Source: Acidobacteriaceae bacterium
GTDB lineage: Bacteria; Acidobacteriota; Terriglobia; Terriglobales; Acidobacteriaceae
Direction: 5' to 3'
Length of the DNA stretch: 11,110 bases
NCBI GenBank assembly: GCA_003164255.1
Contig: PLST01000486.1
Span: 1 to 11,110 of the forward strand
Part shown: positions 1 through 7,863 of the stretch, in pieces
Layout: every line of letters starts with the position of its first letter
Position numbering within the stretch: the stretch's first letter is position 1
Notes under the pieces: generated by a model
The model's input: the letters and a program-made list of their open reading frames with translations, nothing else
The model's database searches: none
Told to the model about the DNA's origin: nothing
Made by a program: the position numbers and the translations under genes

Positions 1-3000
1 CCAGCGCGCTCGTCGTGGAGCCCGTGGAGCTGATGGTCAAGGTCGCCGTTACGGCGCTTGAGCCGGTCACATTTACGAAGGGCGTGATGATGCAAGTCGG
101 CAGAGGCTGCGCACCTGTTGGGGAAGTTGTGAGGGCGCAGAACAAGCTCACATTTCCTGTGAATCCGTTCACGGGCGTGATGGAAACAGTGCCAGTGTTG
201 CCCGTGGTGGCGCCGGGGGTAGCAATAGTAAACGGAGTACCGGCAACCGTGAATGGAACCGTGACGGTAACAGGAACGGTCACTGTGACGGGCGCGTAAT
301 TCGAATCACCCTCGTAGGTAACCTGAACGGAAACATTGCCAGGGTTGAACGTGCCGCCAAAGTTGAAGACGGCCGAACCGTTGACGAGCGACGTTCCGTC
401 GGTCCAGGATCCGTTGGACCAGGTGGCGTCAAAGAACACGTTGCCGGTGGGAGCGGCCACGCCGGCAACACCCGTCACGGTTGCGGTGACGTCGGTCCAT
501 TCGAGCTGATTGATAATGGGTGGATTCGCAACCGCGGTGAGGCCGGCCGGATGCTCTACGGTGACGGTGAACGGGGACGAGGTCACGGGATTGAAGTTGG
601 CATCGCCGCCGTACGAGGCCGTGAAGGTGGTGGTACCGAGCGGAAGGTTGGATACGGTTGCGTTTGCGATCGAGTAGCCACCGTACGAAAGGCTGCAGAG
701 ATACGGAACGGTGGTAGTGAACGTTGAACAGGAAACAAGCTGCCCCGTCCCCACAACCGTCGAGCCGGAGTAGAACGTGACTGTGCCCGTGGGCGGCGGC
801 GCGCCGGTGGTGATGCCGACCACCATGCCAAGCGTGGTGCTGCCGCCCAGTGGGATGGCTTGCGGACTGGAAACGGCCATGTCGTTCGGAGCAGCCTTGA
901 CGATGGTGAAGGTAAACGGCGCGCTGCTGGACGGACTGAAGCTGGGGTCTCCGGAATAGCTGGCCACCATGCTGTGCGTGCCGGCCAAAAGCGAGGCGGG
1001 GTACCAGTGGGCGACGCTTGTGCTGCTCAGATTGATGGCGCCCGAACTAACCGTGCCGGTGCTCGCCGAATCAGTAATCGCTGTGGTTCCGGTGGCAGTG
1101 CCGTCTGTCGTTCCAGGCGCGGCATGAACGCCGGCCACCTGGAAGTCGAAGGCCATGTAGAGTCCGTAGGCATAACTTCCGCCGCTCGACACGTTACCCT
1201 GAACGCCGGTGTTGTAGTTGTAGTCGATGCCCGAGACCGAGACCGTGCTGGCCTCAGGCGATACATCAAGCGAAACCGCGGGAGAAGTGCTGGACGCGAA
1301 TGTGCCGTCGCCGGCGTAGCGGGCGGTCAGCTTGTACTGTCCGCCGGGAAGGTCGTTGATGCTGCTGGAAGCTGTGCCGTTTTGAAGCGTGAGGTCGCCC
1401 GCGCTTGTATTTACAGATGGAGTTGCCGTGGTGAGGAGAGCGACGTCACCCGATGGTGTTCCTCCGCTTCCGGTGACGCCGACACTCACCGTCACTGGCG
1501 TTCCATGGGTGAAGGTGGTCTGGTCGAGGCTGAGCGTGGTGCTCGTTGCGGCAAAGCTGAGCGAATTCCAGTACTGGACAAGCTTGCTTGCGTCGACGCT
1601 GCCAAGGCCTGTGGCCAGGTCGTAGCCCGCGCCCGCATAGTATTTGCCCAGCGTGTAGACGCCGTTTGTGTTGTCCTTGAGCGCGCTGAGCGTGCAGTTG
1701 GGTGATCCCTGCACGCAGGGCACATTGTTGCTGCCCACAGTTACATCGTGAAAAACGGAAGGATGCTGCGTGGCGAGTGGATAGAGCGTGAAGTTGGCTT
1801 GCCCCTGGCGTCCGTACTTTTGATTGACGAGAGCCATGATGCCGGCCATCGCCGGCGAGGAAGCGGAAGTGCCGCCCACACCATAAATGTTCACCCAACC
1901 ACTGCTGCCGGCAGTGCACGCGCTGGAGGTTTCGTCATAGGCCGCGCAGATCGGGTAGAAGCTGTCGTTGGCTCCGTTGGCCGCGTAGAGAGAGACATCT
2001 GGAAGATCGCGCACGCCATCGGCGGGCACGCCTGCGCCGGTTTGCCAGGCAGGCTTGGCATAGCCTGCAGTGCAGGACGCATAAGATCCGTCCGCGGCGC
2101 TGGCGCCGGTTGCGCAACTGCTGGCGCCTCCGCTGCCACCCACGATGGTGACGCCGAACTCCGAGGGGTTATACACGCCCCCGGTGTAGAGATTCAAGCC
2201 GAAGGCGTTGTTCCATGGCTGCTCGGGAATGGGCGTAAGCAGAGAGGTGGTGGGTTGAACGGACGAGGCAAGGTTCCAGTAGGTTGCAAGCTGGGAATTC
2301 TGCGCGGAAGTGCCGCCGCCGTAGCTGCTGTAGTAGAAATCGGTGCCGCCCACGGCAATGTTCCAGGGCGTTGAGGCAAAGCCGTTCACGGCCAGGCCCT
2401 CCTGCGCTGGCTCAGGGATGTCGAAGTCATCGCAGCCCGCCGAGCCGCCATCGCCTGAGGAAACCATCGCAGTCTGTCCCTGCGCGGCAGCCTGCTCCCA
2501 TATCGTGGCCCAGAATTGGTTTCCCGCTACGCCAATGTCCTGTTCGCATGCTCCGTAGCTGGTGCTGAGCACCGCGGCTACGTTGTCGCCCACCGCACGC
2601 GTCGCTTCCAGATAAAGACCATCCTGCACATTGGTGCCTGCGGATGTGTAGAGGTTGATGGTGGCGCCGGGAGCGACCGCGCCCGAGAGTTCAACATCCA
2701 GATAGGACTCGATGACCGCACCACTCAGGCCGGGATCGTTGCCGTCCACGATCACGTTGAAGGCGCCTGCGGGAAGGCCGAACAGCGTACGATAGGCGGC
2801 CACGAGCGCAGGGTCGACGTTCGAGTCGCCAATAATGCCGATGGTGACTCCCGTGCCCTTGGTGCCCGCGCTGTAAAGGGGATTCAGGTCGTACTGAACC
2901 GCGAAATCGCCGGGGGCGACCGCAAGCTCGGGATCGGGCAAGCCAAACATGGTCCACTGCGGCGTCACCTGGTGGGTACGCGCGTTATATGCGGCCTGGC

Positions 3001-3625
3001 CAAGGACCTCGGCGTTGGATTTGGGACGAAAGTCGTTCATCGGCGTAATGCCGGTCACCACGGGCGCAAGCGCCGCCGGAATCTGCGGGTCGCTGTTGTT
3101 CGCGTGGTGTTCTGAGCCCCTGATCAAGTAGGTATGAATCTCGGTGTGAAACGCGTTGCGAACCTGTCCGGCGTTGCCGGAAAATTCGATCGTGGTTTTG
3201 CCTTTGGCGACGCCGGCCACTGAGAAGCCATGCGATTGCAGCCACTGGGTCACCGCTGAGACATCGGCATCGCCGGGACCGTAAGCCTTCCCGAATTCAT
3301 CCGGGGTGAGCCACTTGTGATAGCTGGGATTGCCGGGCGTATGAACGTCCTGAAGAAACTGGCGCAGAGCGGTTTCCTGTTCCGGTGACCGCTGCAGAAG
3401 CAGAAGCATCCGCTGGGCAGGAAATGAGTCTGCAACCACCCCTTGATCGAAGCGCGCCCGGGCGAGCGGATGCACGTTCCCCTTGAGAGTGACACGCTGC
3501 TGGTCGTCGATGGGCTGGGAGATGCGCGGCACAGACAGGGTCTGCGCGGCGGCAAGACCGGCAGCGAGAATTGCGAACAAAACCAGGCAAAAATGAATGC
3601 AGAAAAAACGGAACGTTCGGGGCAC
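1..3625 (-). CDS. Secreted S53 (sedolisin/pro-kumamolisin) peptidase with Ig-like repeats, C-terminus off the window
   Basis: The reading frame is open without interruption from a GTG at 3625 down to base 2, more than 1208 codons. Residues 1-27 look like a signal peptide (MPRTFRFF, then a hydrophobic run ending LAAA before Q28). Residues about 45-195 match the pro-kumamolisin activation domain. The catalytic domain spans about 238-685. It shows E306 and D310 (ESYLDVE), oxyanion Asp D392 (SSGDGG) and nucleophile S587 (GGTSASSP), the sedolisin Glu-Asp-Asp-Ser set. Probable calcium ligands are D627 (FHDVT) and D669 (GYDLATG). Four bacterial Ig-like domains follow, marked by YAGDGTF (770), YSGDPSF (890), YGGDANF (1005) and YEGDSNY (1104). 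A fifth Cys-containing beta domain is cut by the window edge. Known family members are acid-active endopeptidases that self-process the propeptide, so this is probably an exported protein degrader. It is transcribed divergently from mutL. GTG is chosen because AAGGAG lies 7 nt upstream and a signal peptide follows directly. Confidence 0.95.
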   Translation of the reverse strand, partial: MPRTFRFFCIHFCLVLFAILAAGLAAAQTLSVPRISQPIDDQQRVTLKGNVHPLARARFDQGVVADSFPAQRMLLLLQRSPEQETALRQFLQDVHTPGNPSYHKWLTPDEFGKAYGPGDADVSAVTQWLQSHGFSVAGVAKGKTTIEFSGNAGQVRNAFHTEIHTYLIRGSEHHANNSDPQIPAALAPVVTGITPMNDFRPKSNAEVLGQAAYNARTHQVTPQWTMFGLPDPELAVAPGDFAVQYDLNPLYSAGTKGTGVTIGIIGDSNVDPALVAAYRTLFGLPAGAFNVIVDGNDPGLSGAVIESYLDVELSGAVAPGATINLYTSAGTNVQDGLYLEATRAVGDNVAAVLSTSYGACEQDIGVAGNQFWATIWEQAAAQGQTAMVSSGDGGSAGCDDFDIPEPAQEGLAVNGFASTPWNIAVGGTDFYYSSYGGGTSAQNSQLATYWNLASSVQPTTSLLTPIPEQPWNNAFGLNLYTGGVYNPSEFGVTIVGGSGGASSCATGASAADGSYASCTAGYAKPAWQTGAGVPADGVRDLPDVSLYAANGANDSFYPICAAYDETSSACTAGSSGWVNIYGVGGTSASSPAMAGIMALVNQKYGRQGQANFTLYPLATQHPSVFHDVTVGSNNVPCVQGSPNCTLSALKDNTNGVYTLGKYYAGAGYDLATGLGSVDASKLVQYWNSLSFAATSTTLSLDQTTFTHGTPVTVSVGVTGSGGTPSGDVALLTTATPSVNTSAGDLTLQNGTASSSINDLPGGQYKLTARYAGDGTFASSTSPAVSLDVSPEASTVSVSGIDYNYNTGVQGNVSSGGSYAYGLYMAFDFQVAGVHAAPGTTDGTATGTTAITDSASTGTVSSGAINLSSTSVAHWYPASLLAGTHSMVASYSGDPSFSPSSSAPFTFTIVKAAPNDMAVSSPQAIPLGGSTTLGMVVGITTGAPPPTGTVTFYSGSTVVGTGQLVSCSTFTTTVPYLCSLSYGGYSIANATVSNLPLGTTTFTASYGGDANFNPVTSSPFTVTVEHPAGLTAVANPPIINQLEWTDVTATVTGVAGVAAPTGNVFFDATWSNGSWTDGTSLVNGSAVFNFGGTFNPGNVSVQVTYEGDSNYAPVTVTVPVTVTVPFTVAGTPFTIATPGATTGNTGTVSITPVNGFTGNVSLFCALTTSPTGAQPLPTCIITPFVNVTGSSAVTATLTISSTGSTTSAL

Positions 3626-3632
3626 CCCAGTA

Positions 3633-3638
3633 CTCCTT
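3633..3638 (-). promoter_or_regulatory. Ribosome binding site fixing the peptidase GTG start
   Basis: AAGGAG on the minus strand, with a 7-nt spacer to the GTG at 3625. It is the strongest Shine-Dalgarno match in the window. It decides the start, since no ATG precedes the signal peptide in this frame. Confidence 0.85.
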
Positions 3639-3723
3639 ATCCGACCCGCTATGAATGAGATGGGTCAGGTTCCCCAGGAGATGCTTACGGCGTATGCAGA
3701 AATGTCGGCCGTGTGGAGTATGT

Positions 3724-3729
3724 ATTTTA
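3724..3729 (-). promoter_or_regulatory. Candidate -10 box for the peptidase gene
   Basis: TAAAAT on the minus strand matches the sigma-70 -10 consensus at five of six positions and would leave a leader of roughly 90 nt before the GTG. I see no good -35 hexamer at 16-18 nt upstream, so this is only a candidate. Confidence 0.25.
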
Positions 3730-3810
3730 CGCCTGACCTCGCGGAAAGAAAGCGCAAAACCGCACGCATGCACACAACTGCCTGGCTCGATTTGAACGGG
3801 CATTCCCTTT

Positions 3811-3835
3811 GGCGCTCAAGCCCGTACCCTTCAAA
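3811..3835 (-). repeat. Inverted copy of the TTGAAGGG palindromic repeat in the divergent gap
   Basis: Read on the minus strand, this begins TTTGAAGGGTACGGGCTT, which differs at one of 18 positions from the copy at 10292-10309. The 3' arm (GAGCGCC) is degenerate, so the hairpin is weaker than in the copies at 9308-9403. The rest of the 259-bp gap 3626-3884 holds the peptidase ribosome binding site and a candidate -10. I see no clear promoter or Shine-Dalgarno sequence for mutL in it. Confidence 0.55.
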
Positions 3836-3884
3836 CTGATCCAATACCCGCAGGTGCATGTTCGCTGGTTTACTCTGAACTCTT

Positions 3885-5933
3885 ATGGGCCGCATCCGCG
3901 TTCTTTCCGATCAGGTCGCCAACCAGATCGCCGCCGGCGAAGTCGTCGACCGGCCCGCGTCCGTCGTGAAAGAACTTCTTGAAAACGCCCTCGATGCCGG
4001 CGCCAACCGCATTCGCATAGAAGTCGAAGCCGGCGGCCGCAAGCTCATCCGCATCGCCGACGACGGCCACGGCATGAGCCGCGACGACGCTCTTCTCGCC
4101 TTTGAGCGCCACGCCACCTCCAAGCTCCGCACCGCCGACGATCTGCTCTCCATCGCCACTCTCGGCTTTCGCGGTGAAGCTCTTCCGTCCATCGCCTCGG
4201 TCTCCCGCGTCACTCTCGACACAGCCACCGGCGACGAACCAACCGGAACTCACATCGAAATCGCCGGCGGCAAAATTCATCACGTCGAAGATGTAGCGCT
4301 CCCCCGCGGAACCACCATCGCCGTCGCCGATCTCTTCTTCAACACCCCCGCCCGCCGTAAATTTCTCCGTGCCGAGTCCACTGAGCTCGCCCACGTCACT
4401 GCCCTCGTCACTCACTACGCCCTCGTCCACCCTGATAAGCACTTCGAGCTGCTCTCGGCCACCCACACCATCCTCTCCGCGCCGCCGGTCACGCGCACCG
4501 CCGAGCGCATCTACCAGGTCTTCGGCAAAGACACCCTCGGCCAATTGTTGCCCGTCGCCGCTGAAGCGCCACTCGACCGCGCCGGCCTGCCCGAGCCCCC
4601 TCCCTGGAAAAAGGACCCCAACGAGCCCCTCCGCGATCCCGGCACACTCCGCCTCACCGGATTCTTCTCCAAGCCCGAATTGCAAAAACTCAATCGCAAT
4701 TCCATCTACATCTTCGTCAACAAGCGCCTCATCCGCGACCGGCTCCTCATGCACGCCATCGTTGAGGCCTATCGCAACGTCATTCCCCCCACCAGCTACC
4801 CTGTCGTGCTCCTCTTCCTTGAAATGCCTCCCGAGGAGGTCGACGTCAACGTGCACCCCGCCAAAACCGAGGTCCGTTTCCGCCAGCAGAGCCATGTGCA
4901 CGACTTCGTCCGCGACAGCCTCCGCATGGCGCTCATCAAGGCCCGTCCCGCTGCCGGATTCCTCGCAGCCCTCGACGCGCAGCCAACAGCCAGCCCCTCG
5001 CTCATGCCGCCGGCCACATCACCTCTTCCCGGCGCACCCGGCTCAGCGCTTCTGCCACCCGATTCCGACCCCCAAACCCTTGAAGCCGCCCAATCGGACG
5101 CCGAGCCCTTCCAACTCACCCCACGCCTGCCCACCCCAGTCCCCGGCAGCCTGCCCTTCAGCAACACTGCAGCCGAATTCGACACGCGCGCCTGGGGAGA
5201 AGCGGCAGCGGCCCTTTTCACCCCCTCTGGCATCGCCGGCTCTGAAAACTGCGAGCCCGACCCTTTCTCTGCCAGTTCAAGCCAGGCCGGCCAAGCCGCA
5301 GCCCTGGTCGAGGCGGAACAGGCCTCCTCAACCCTCAACCACCTGGCCTCCCTCAAGCCCCTGGCGCAACTGCGCGAGTCCTTCATTTTGGCCACCGGCG
5401 ACGACGGACTGTGGATTATTGACCAGCACGTCGCCCACGAGCGCATTCTTTTTGAAAAAATTTTGCGCGATCGCCAGGTTGAAAAAGTGCAACGCCAGAG
5501 GTTACTGATGCCTATGCTGGTCGAGCTCAAGCCCCAGCAGATGGTCGTTTTTGCCTCCATCGCCGATGAGCTCGAGCGCAACGGATTTGAGGTGGAACCC
5601 TTTGGCCCTCAAACACTTGCAGTCAAATCCGCCCCGATCGGCCTGGAGGGTCCGGCCCTTGAGCGGATGCTCGCCCAGGTCATCGAGCAGTCCGCCGCCG
5701 ACCCCGACGAAGTCAAGCAAAATGAAGACCTTACGGCCCTCCGTACCCGCATTGCCGCCTCCATCGCCTGCCATTCCGCCATCAAGGTCAACACTCCCCT
5801 CGATCCCACCCGCATGGAGTGGTTACTGCACGAACTTGCAAAGACCGAGCACCCAACAAGTTGCCCGCACGGACGTCCAATAGCTTTGCAGTATTCGTGG
5901 AAGGATATTCAACGGGCCTTCCATCGAATCTAA
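3885..5933 (+). CDS. mutL: DNA mismatch repair protein MutL, endonuclease type
   Basis: MutL couples MutS mismatch recognition to strand incision and removal. The 682-residue protein starts with the family N-terminus (VANQIAAGEVVDRPASVVKE). GHKL ATPase motifs are visible: E30 and N34 (ELLENALDAGA), D60-G61-H62-G63, GFRGEAL at 94-100, FFNTPARRKFL near 151-161, and the conserved Lys K327 (HPAKTEVRF). A Pro/Ala-rich linker covers about 350-480. The C-terminal dimerisation domain carries DQHVAHERILFE at 513-524, ACHSAIK (C629) and CPHGRPI (C660, H662). These are the metal-binding endonuclease motifs of MutL from bacteria lacking MutH, here with Val instead of Ala after DQH. The family N-terminus fixes the ATG, although no Shine-Dalgarno sequence is visible upstream. 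The gene is divergent from the peptidase and ends 223 bp before the next gene. Confidence 0.98.
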   Translation: MGRIRVLSDQVANQIAAGEVVDRPASVVKELLENALDAGANRIRIEVEAGGRKLIRIADDGHGMSRDDALLAFERHATSKLRTADDLLSIATLGFRGEALPSIASVSRVTLDTATGDEPTGTHIEIAGGKIHHVEDVALPRGTTIAVADLFFNTPARRKFLRAESTELAHVTALVTHYALVHPDKHFELLSATHTILSAPPVTRTAERIYQVFGKDTLGQLLPVAAEAPLDRAGLPEPPPWKKDPNEPLRDPGTLRLTGFFSKPELQKLNRNSIYIFVNKRLIRDRLLMHAIVEAYRNVIPPTSYPVVLLFLEMPPEEVDVNVHPAKTEVRFRQQSHVHDFVRDSLRMALIKARPAAGFLAALDAQPTASPSLMPPATSPLPGAPGSALLPPDSDPQTLEAAQSDAEPFQLTPRLPTPVPGSLPFSNTAAEFDTRAWGEAAAALFTPSGIAGSENCEPDPFSASSSQAGQAAALVEAEQASSTLNHLASLKPLAQLRESFILATGDDGLWIIDQHVAHERILFEKILRDRQVEKVQRQRLLMPMLVELKPQQMVVFASIADELERNGFEVEPFGPQTLAVKSAPIGLEGPALERMLAQVIEQSAADPDEVKQNEDLTALRTRIAASIACHSAIKVNTPLDPTRMEWLLHELAKTEHPTSCPHGRPIALQYSWKDIQRAFHRI

Positions 5934-6156
5934 TTCGCATTTAGAATGAATGGGTGGTTGGTTGCCCCCCTCTCAGGAGCGTGTGCAGCCCGATTCGGAG
6001 CAGTTTCCGGAACAAATTCAGGTAGGCCAAAGAGTCAAGCCGTCCAAAGCCCCCAAAAAAGGGGGATTAACAATCAGCGGCCCAAAAAAGAGCTCAGGCG
6101 ACTTGCACAGTCCCTAGGAACATGCCCGATCGCCAGCCTGGAAGTGAGGTTTTTCT
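5934..6156. other. Gap between mutL and the AlkZ-related gene
   Basis: This stretch shows no credible gene. It contains a small dyad CCCCC-AAAAAA-GGGGG at 6050-6065 that lacks the T-run of an intrinsic terminator. It also has a 10-bp direct repeat CCCAAAAAAG at 6052-6061 and 6081-6090. A GTGAGG at 6144-6149 serves as the ribosome binding site of the next gene. I could not support a promoter. Confidence 0.5.
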
Positions 6157-7863
6157 TTGACAGCAGAGCAATTGGAAGCTTCGCGCTCCGAAAGGATGCG
6201 CCTGAACGGAAACGGCACTCTCACCTTTGAGGACGCCCGGACCTGGATTGAAGAGACAGGTTTGTGCCTCTTCCTGCCCAAACGGCAGTTTGCCGCCTCC
6301 GTCGCCCCGTCGTTTGTTGAGGCCGTTGCCGGTCAACACAATCCTGCCCCGGATCCCAAACACATCGCGCTAGCCGAGGAATTGCTCGTTCGCCTTGAGC
6401 TTGACGGCGTCGCGGTTCGCTTGAACCTGCTGGGTCAGCCGGGTGAGCACCCTGACTTCATTGTTGCCGCATGGGTTCTACCCTACGTGTATGCCCTTCG
6501 CGGAGATCGCGACTGGCGCCGCAGTCCGCAACTCACCGGTTCGCGCCAGGTCTCGCAGCTTGCCGTGCAGGCCTACAAGCTGCTTGAAGCGGGAGACACC
6601 ACCATTCCCTCACTCAAGCACACCCTCGGCCGCGAAGTCACTGAGACTGCCGTTCTTCGCGCCATCACTGAGCTCTGGCAGCAGTTGCGCATCATTCCCG
6701 TCATCCAGGCTCCCGGCCATACCGCCAAGTGGCAGCTCCTCCGCACCCGCTTCCAGAAAGCCATTGCTGAGGGCGCGTCTACTTCGCAGGTCACCGCCAT
6801 CTCCGTCCTCGCCTCCATCTATCTGCAGGCTGTCATCGCAGCCAGCATGGAAGAGGTCGAGATGTTCCTCGCTCCGCTCACCGCGCGCAGCAAGGTCCGC
6901 GAGGTGCTCCGCGGCCTACTCGCCACGCGCCAGGTCCACACCATCTCTCTCGGGCACGCCCCGCACTTCTACGTTGCCGGAACTCTACCCGAGTTTGCCG
7001 TGGCCTCTACCATGTACTCCAGTTCCTCCATGCCGGCCTCGGCCTACTTCCTCCACTCGCACGACCACGAGGATGACCATCACGCGTACATGCCCCCGGC
7101 TCCGGTCGTCAACCTGACGCCCATCCAGCCGTCCCTGAGCCAGCCGCCTGCCCTGCCGACCGCGCCTGCTGCCCCGGCGCCCGTGAAGGCTGCTGAGGTA
7201 CACGCCCCCCGGATTCCCGCCGCGCGCAAGCCTGCTGCGGCCGGAAAGCCCCCCGCTGCACGGCCCCGCTTTACGCGCCCTGCGGCCCACTCGCGCGACC
7301 GCAAGCAATCGGCCGGCTCGTCGCGCACCACTGCCGGTCGCTCCTCTGCCACACGCACAACCCGCAGCGCCCGTCCCGATAGCCGCAGCTCTTCGGCCCG
7401 GCCTGCCGGCGCTCGTCCGTCCAACGGCTCTCGCGGTACCTCCGCAACGCCTCGCTGGTCCTCGAACGGCGCCAAGAGCACCAATGGCGCCCGCAACGGC
7501 GCGCACAGCACTACCAACGGTGCCCGTTCCAACGGCCACGCCAAGCTCAACTCCGCACCCGGCAACGGCCATAGCAGGACCGGCAAGCCATCGCCCCTGA
7601 CCCCCCGCAACGGCCACGCCAGCAATGGGCACACCGCCAACGGCCACAGCAAGAACGGTAAATCGGCAGCCAAGCCCACCAACGGCGCACGCAGCGGCAG
7701 TTTCGTGCGCGGCAGCGCTTCCGCTCGCAAGGATTCCCGCACCGACGCGCGTTCCGCGCACGGCGGCCGCAAGCCTGCTCTCAGCGCCGGAGCCAAGGCT
7801 GGAAACAGCAAGCGTTTCGGCTTTACTGCCCCGCGCAAACCGAATCCGAAGAAACGCGGATGA
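6157..7863 (+). CDS. AlkZ-related winged-helix-like protein with long basic Asn-Gly-rich tail
   Basis: 568 residues in two very different halves. Residues about 14-280 are compositionally normal and resemble, from memory, the AlkZ-related (YcaQ/AlkZ-like) family: an opening helix (FEDARTWIEETGLCLFLP), a FIVAAWVLPYVYAL segment, then winged-helix-like stretches ending in VREVLRGLLATRQVHTI. I see no QxQ or QxD motif of the active glycosylases, so catalysis is not predicted. A His/Asp cluster (HSHDHEDDHH, 300-309) and a Pro/Ala-rich hinge lead to a basic low-complexity tail (about 345-568) rich in Arg, Lys, Ser and Ala, with twelve Asn-Gly dipeptides between 423 and 509. Such tails often bind nucleic acid; that is inference. 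The TTG start is chosen because GTGAGG lies 7 nt upstream; an in-frame ATG at 6196 is the alternative. The stop overlaps the cmk start (ATGA), suggesting translational coupling. The gene is certain; the function is not. Confidence 0.75.
   Translation: MTAEQLEASRSERMRLNGNGTLTFEDARTWIEETGLCLFLPKRQFAASVAPSFVEAVAGQHNPAPDPKHIALAEELLVRLELDGVAVRLNLLGQPGEHPDFIVAAWVLPYVYALRGDRDWRRSPQLTGSRQVSQLAVQAYKLLEAGDTTIPSLKHTLGREVTETAVLRAITELWQQLRIIPVIQAPGHTAKWQLLRTRFQKAIAEGASTSQVTAISVLASIYLQAVIAASMEEVEMFLAPLTARSKVREVLRGLLATRQVHTISLGHAPHFYVAGTLPEFAVASTMYSSSSMPASAYFLHSHDHEDDHHAYMPPAPVVNLTPIQPSLSQPPALPTAPAAPAPVKAAEVHAPRIPAARKPAAAGKPPAARPRFTRPAAHSRDRKQSAGSSRTTAGRSSATRTTRSARPDSRSSSARPAGARPSNGSRGTSATPRWSSNGAKSTNGARNGAHSTTNGARSNGHAKLNSAPGNGHSRTGKPSPLTPRNGHASNGHTANGHSKNGKSAAKPTNGARSGSFVRGSASARKDSRTDARSAHGGRKPALSAGAKAGNSKRFGFTAPRKPNPKKRG

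Noticed and set aside
860..1705. 281-codon plus-strand open frame
   Set aside because: It lies opposite the Ig-like region of the peptidase, which is open in one continuous frame with recognisable motifs.
1..3625. Frameshift or pseudogene in the peptidase region
   Set aside because: Checks at residues 306, 392, 587, 627, 669, 770, 890, 1005 and 1104 all fall in one frame. The gene only looks broken because its stop is outside the window.
3870..4901. 343-codon open frame on the minus strand opposite mutL
   Set aside because: Its Gly/Val/Glu/Asp-rich product is typical of the antisense of C-ending codons, and it lies fully opposite a well-supported gene.
4369..5508. 379-codon plus-strand frame inside mutL
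   Set aside because: Pro/Ser-rich frame-shifted shadow of mutL with no domain-like features.
6050..6065. CCCCC-AAAAAA-GGGGG as a mutL terminator
   Set aside because: The stem is only 5 bp and no T-run follows.
5946..6230. 94-codon open frame between mutL and the AlkZ-related gene
   Set aside because: It overlaps the next gene in another frame, has no ribosome binding site, and its product looks random.
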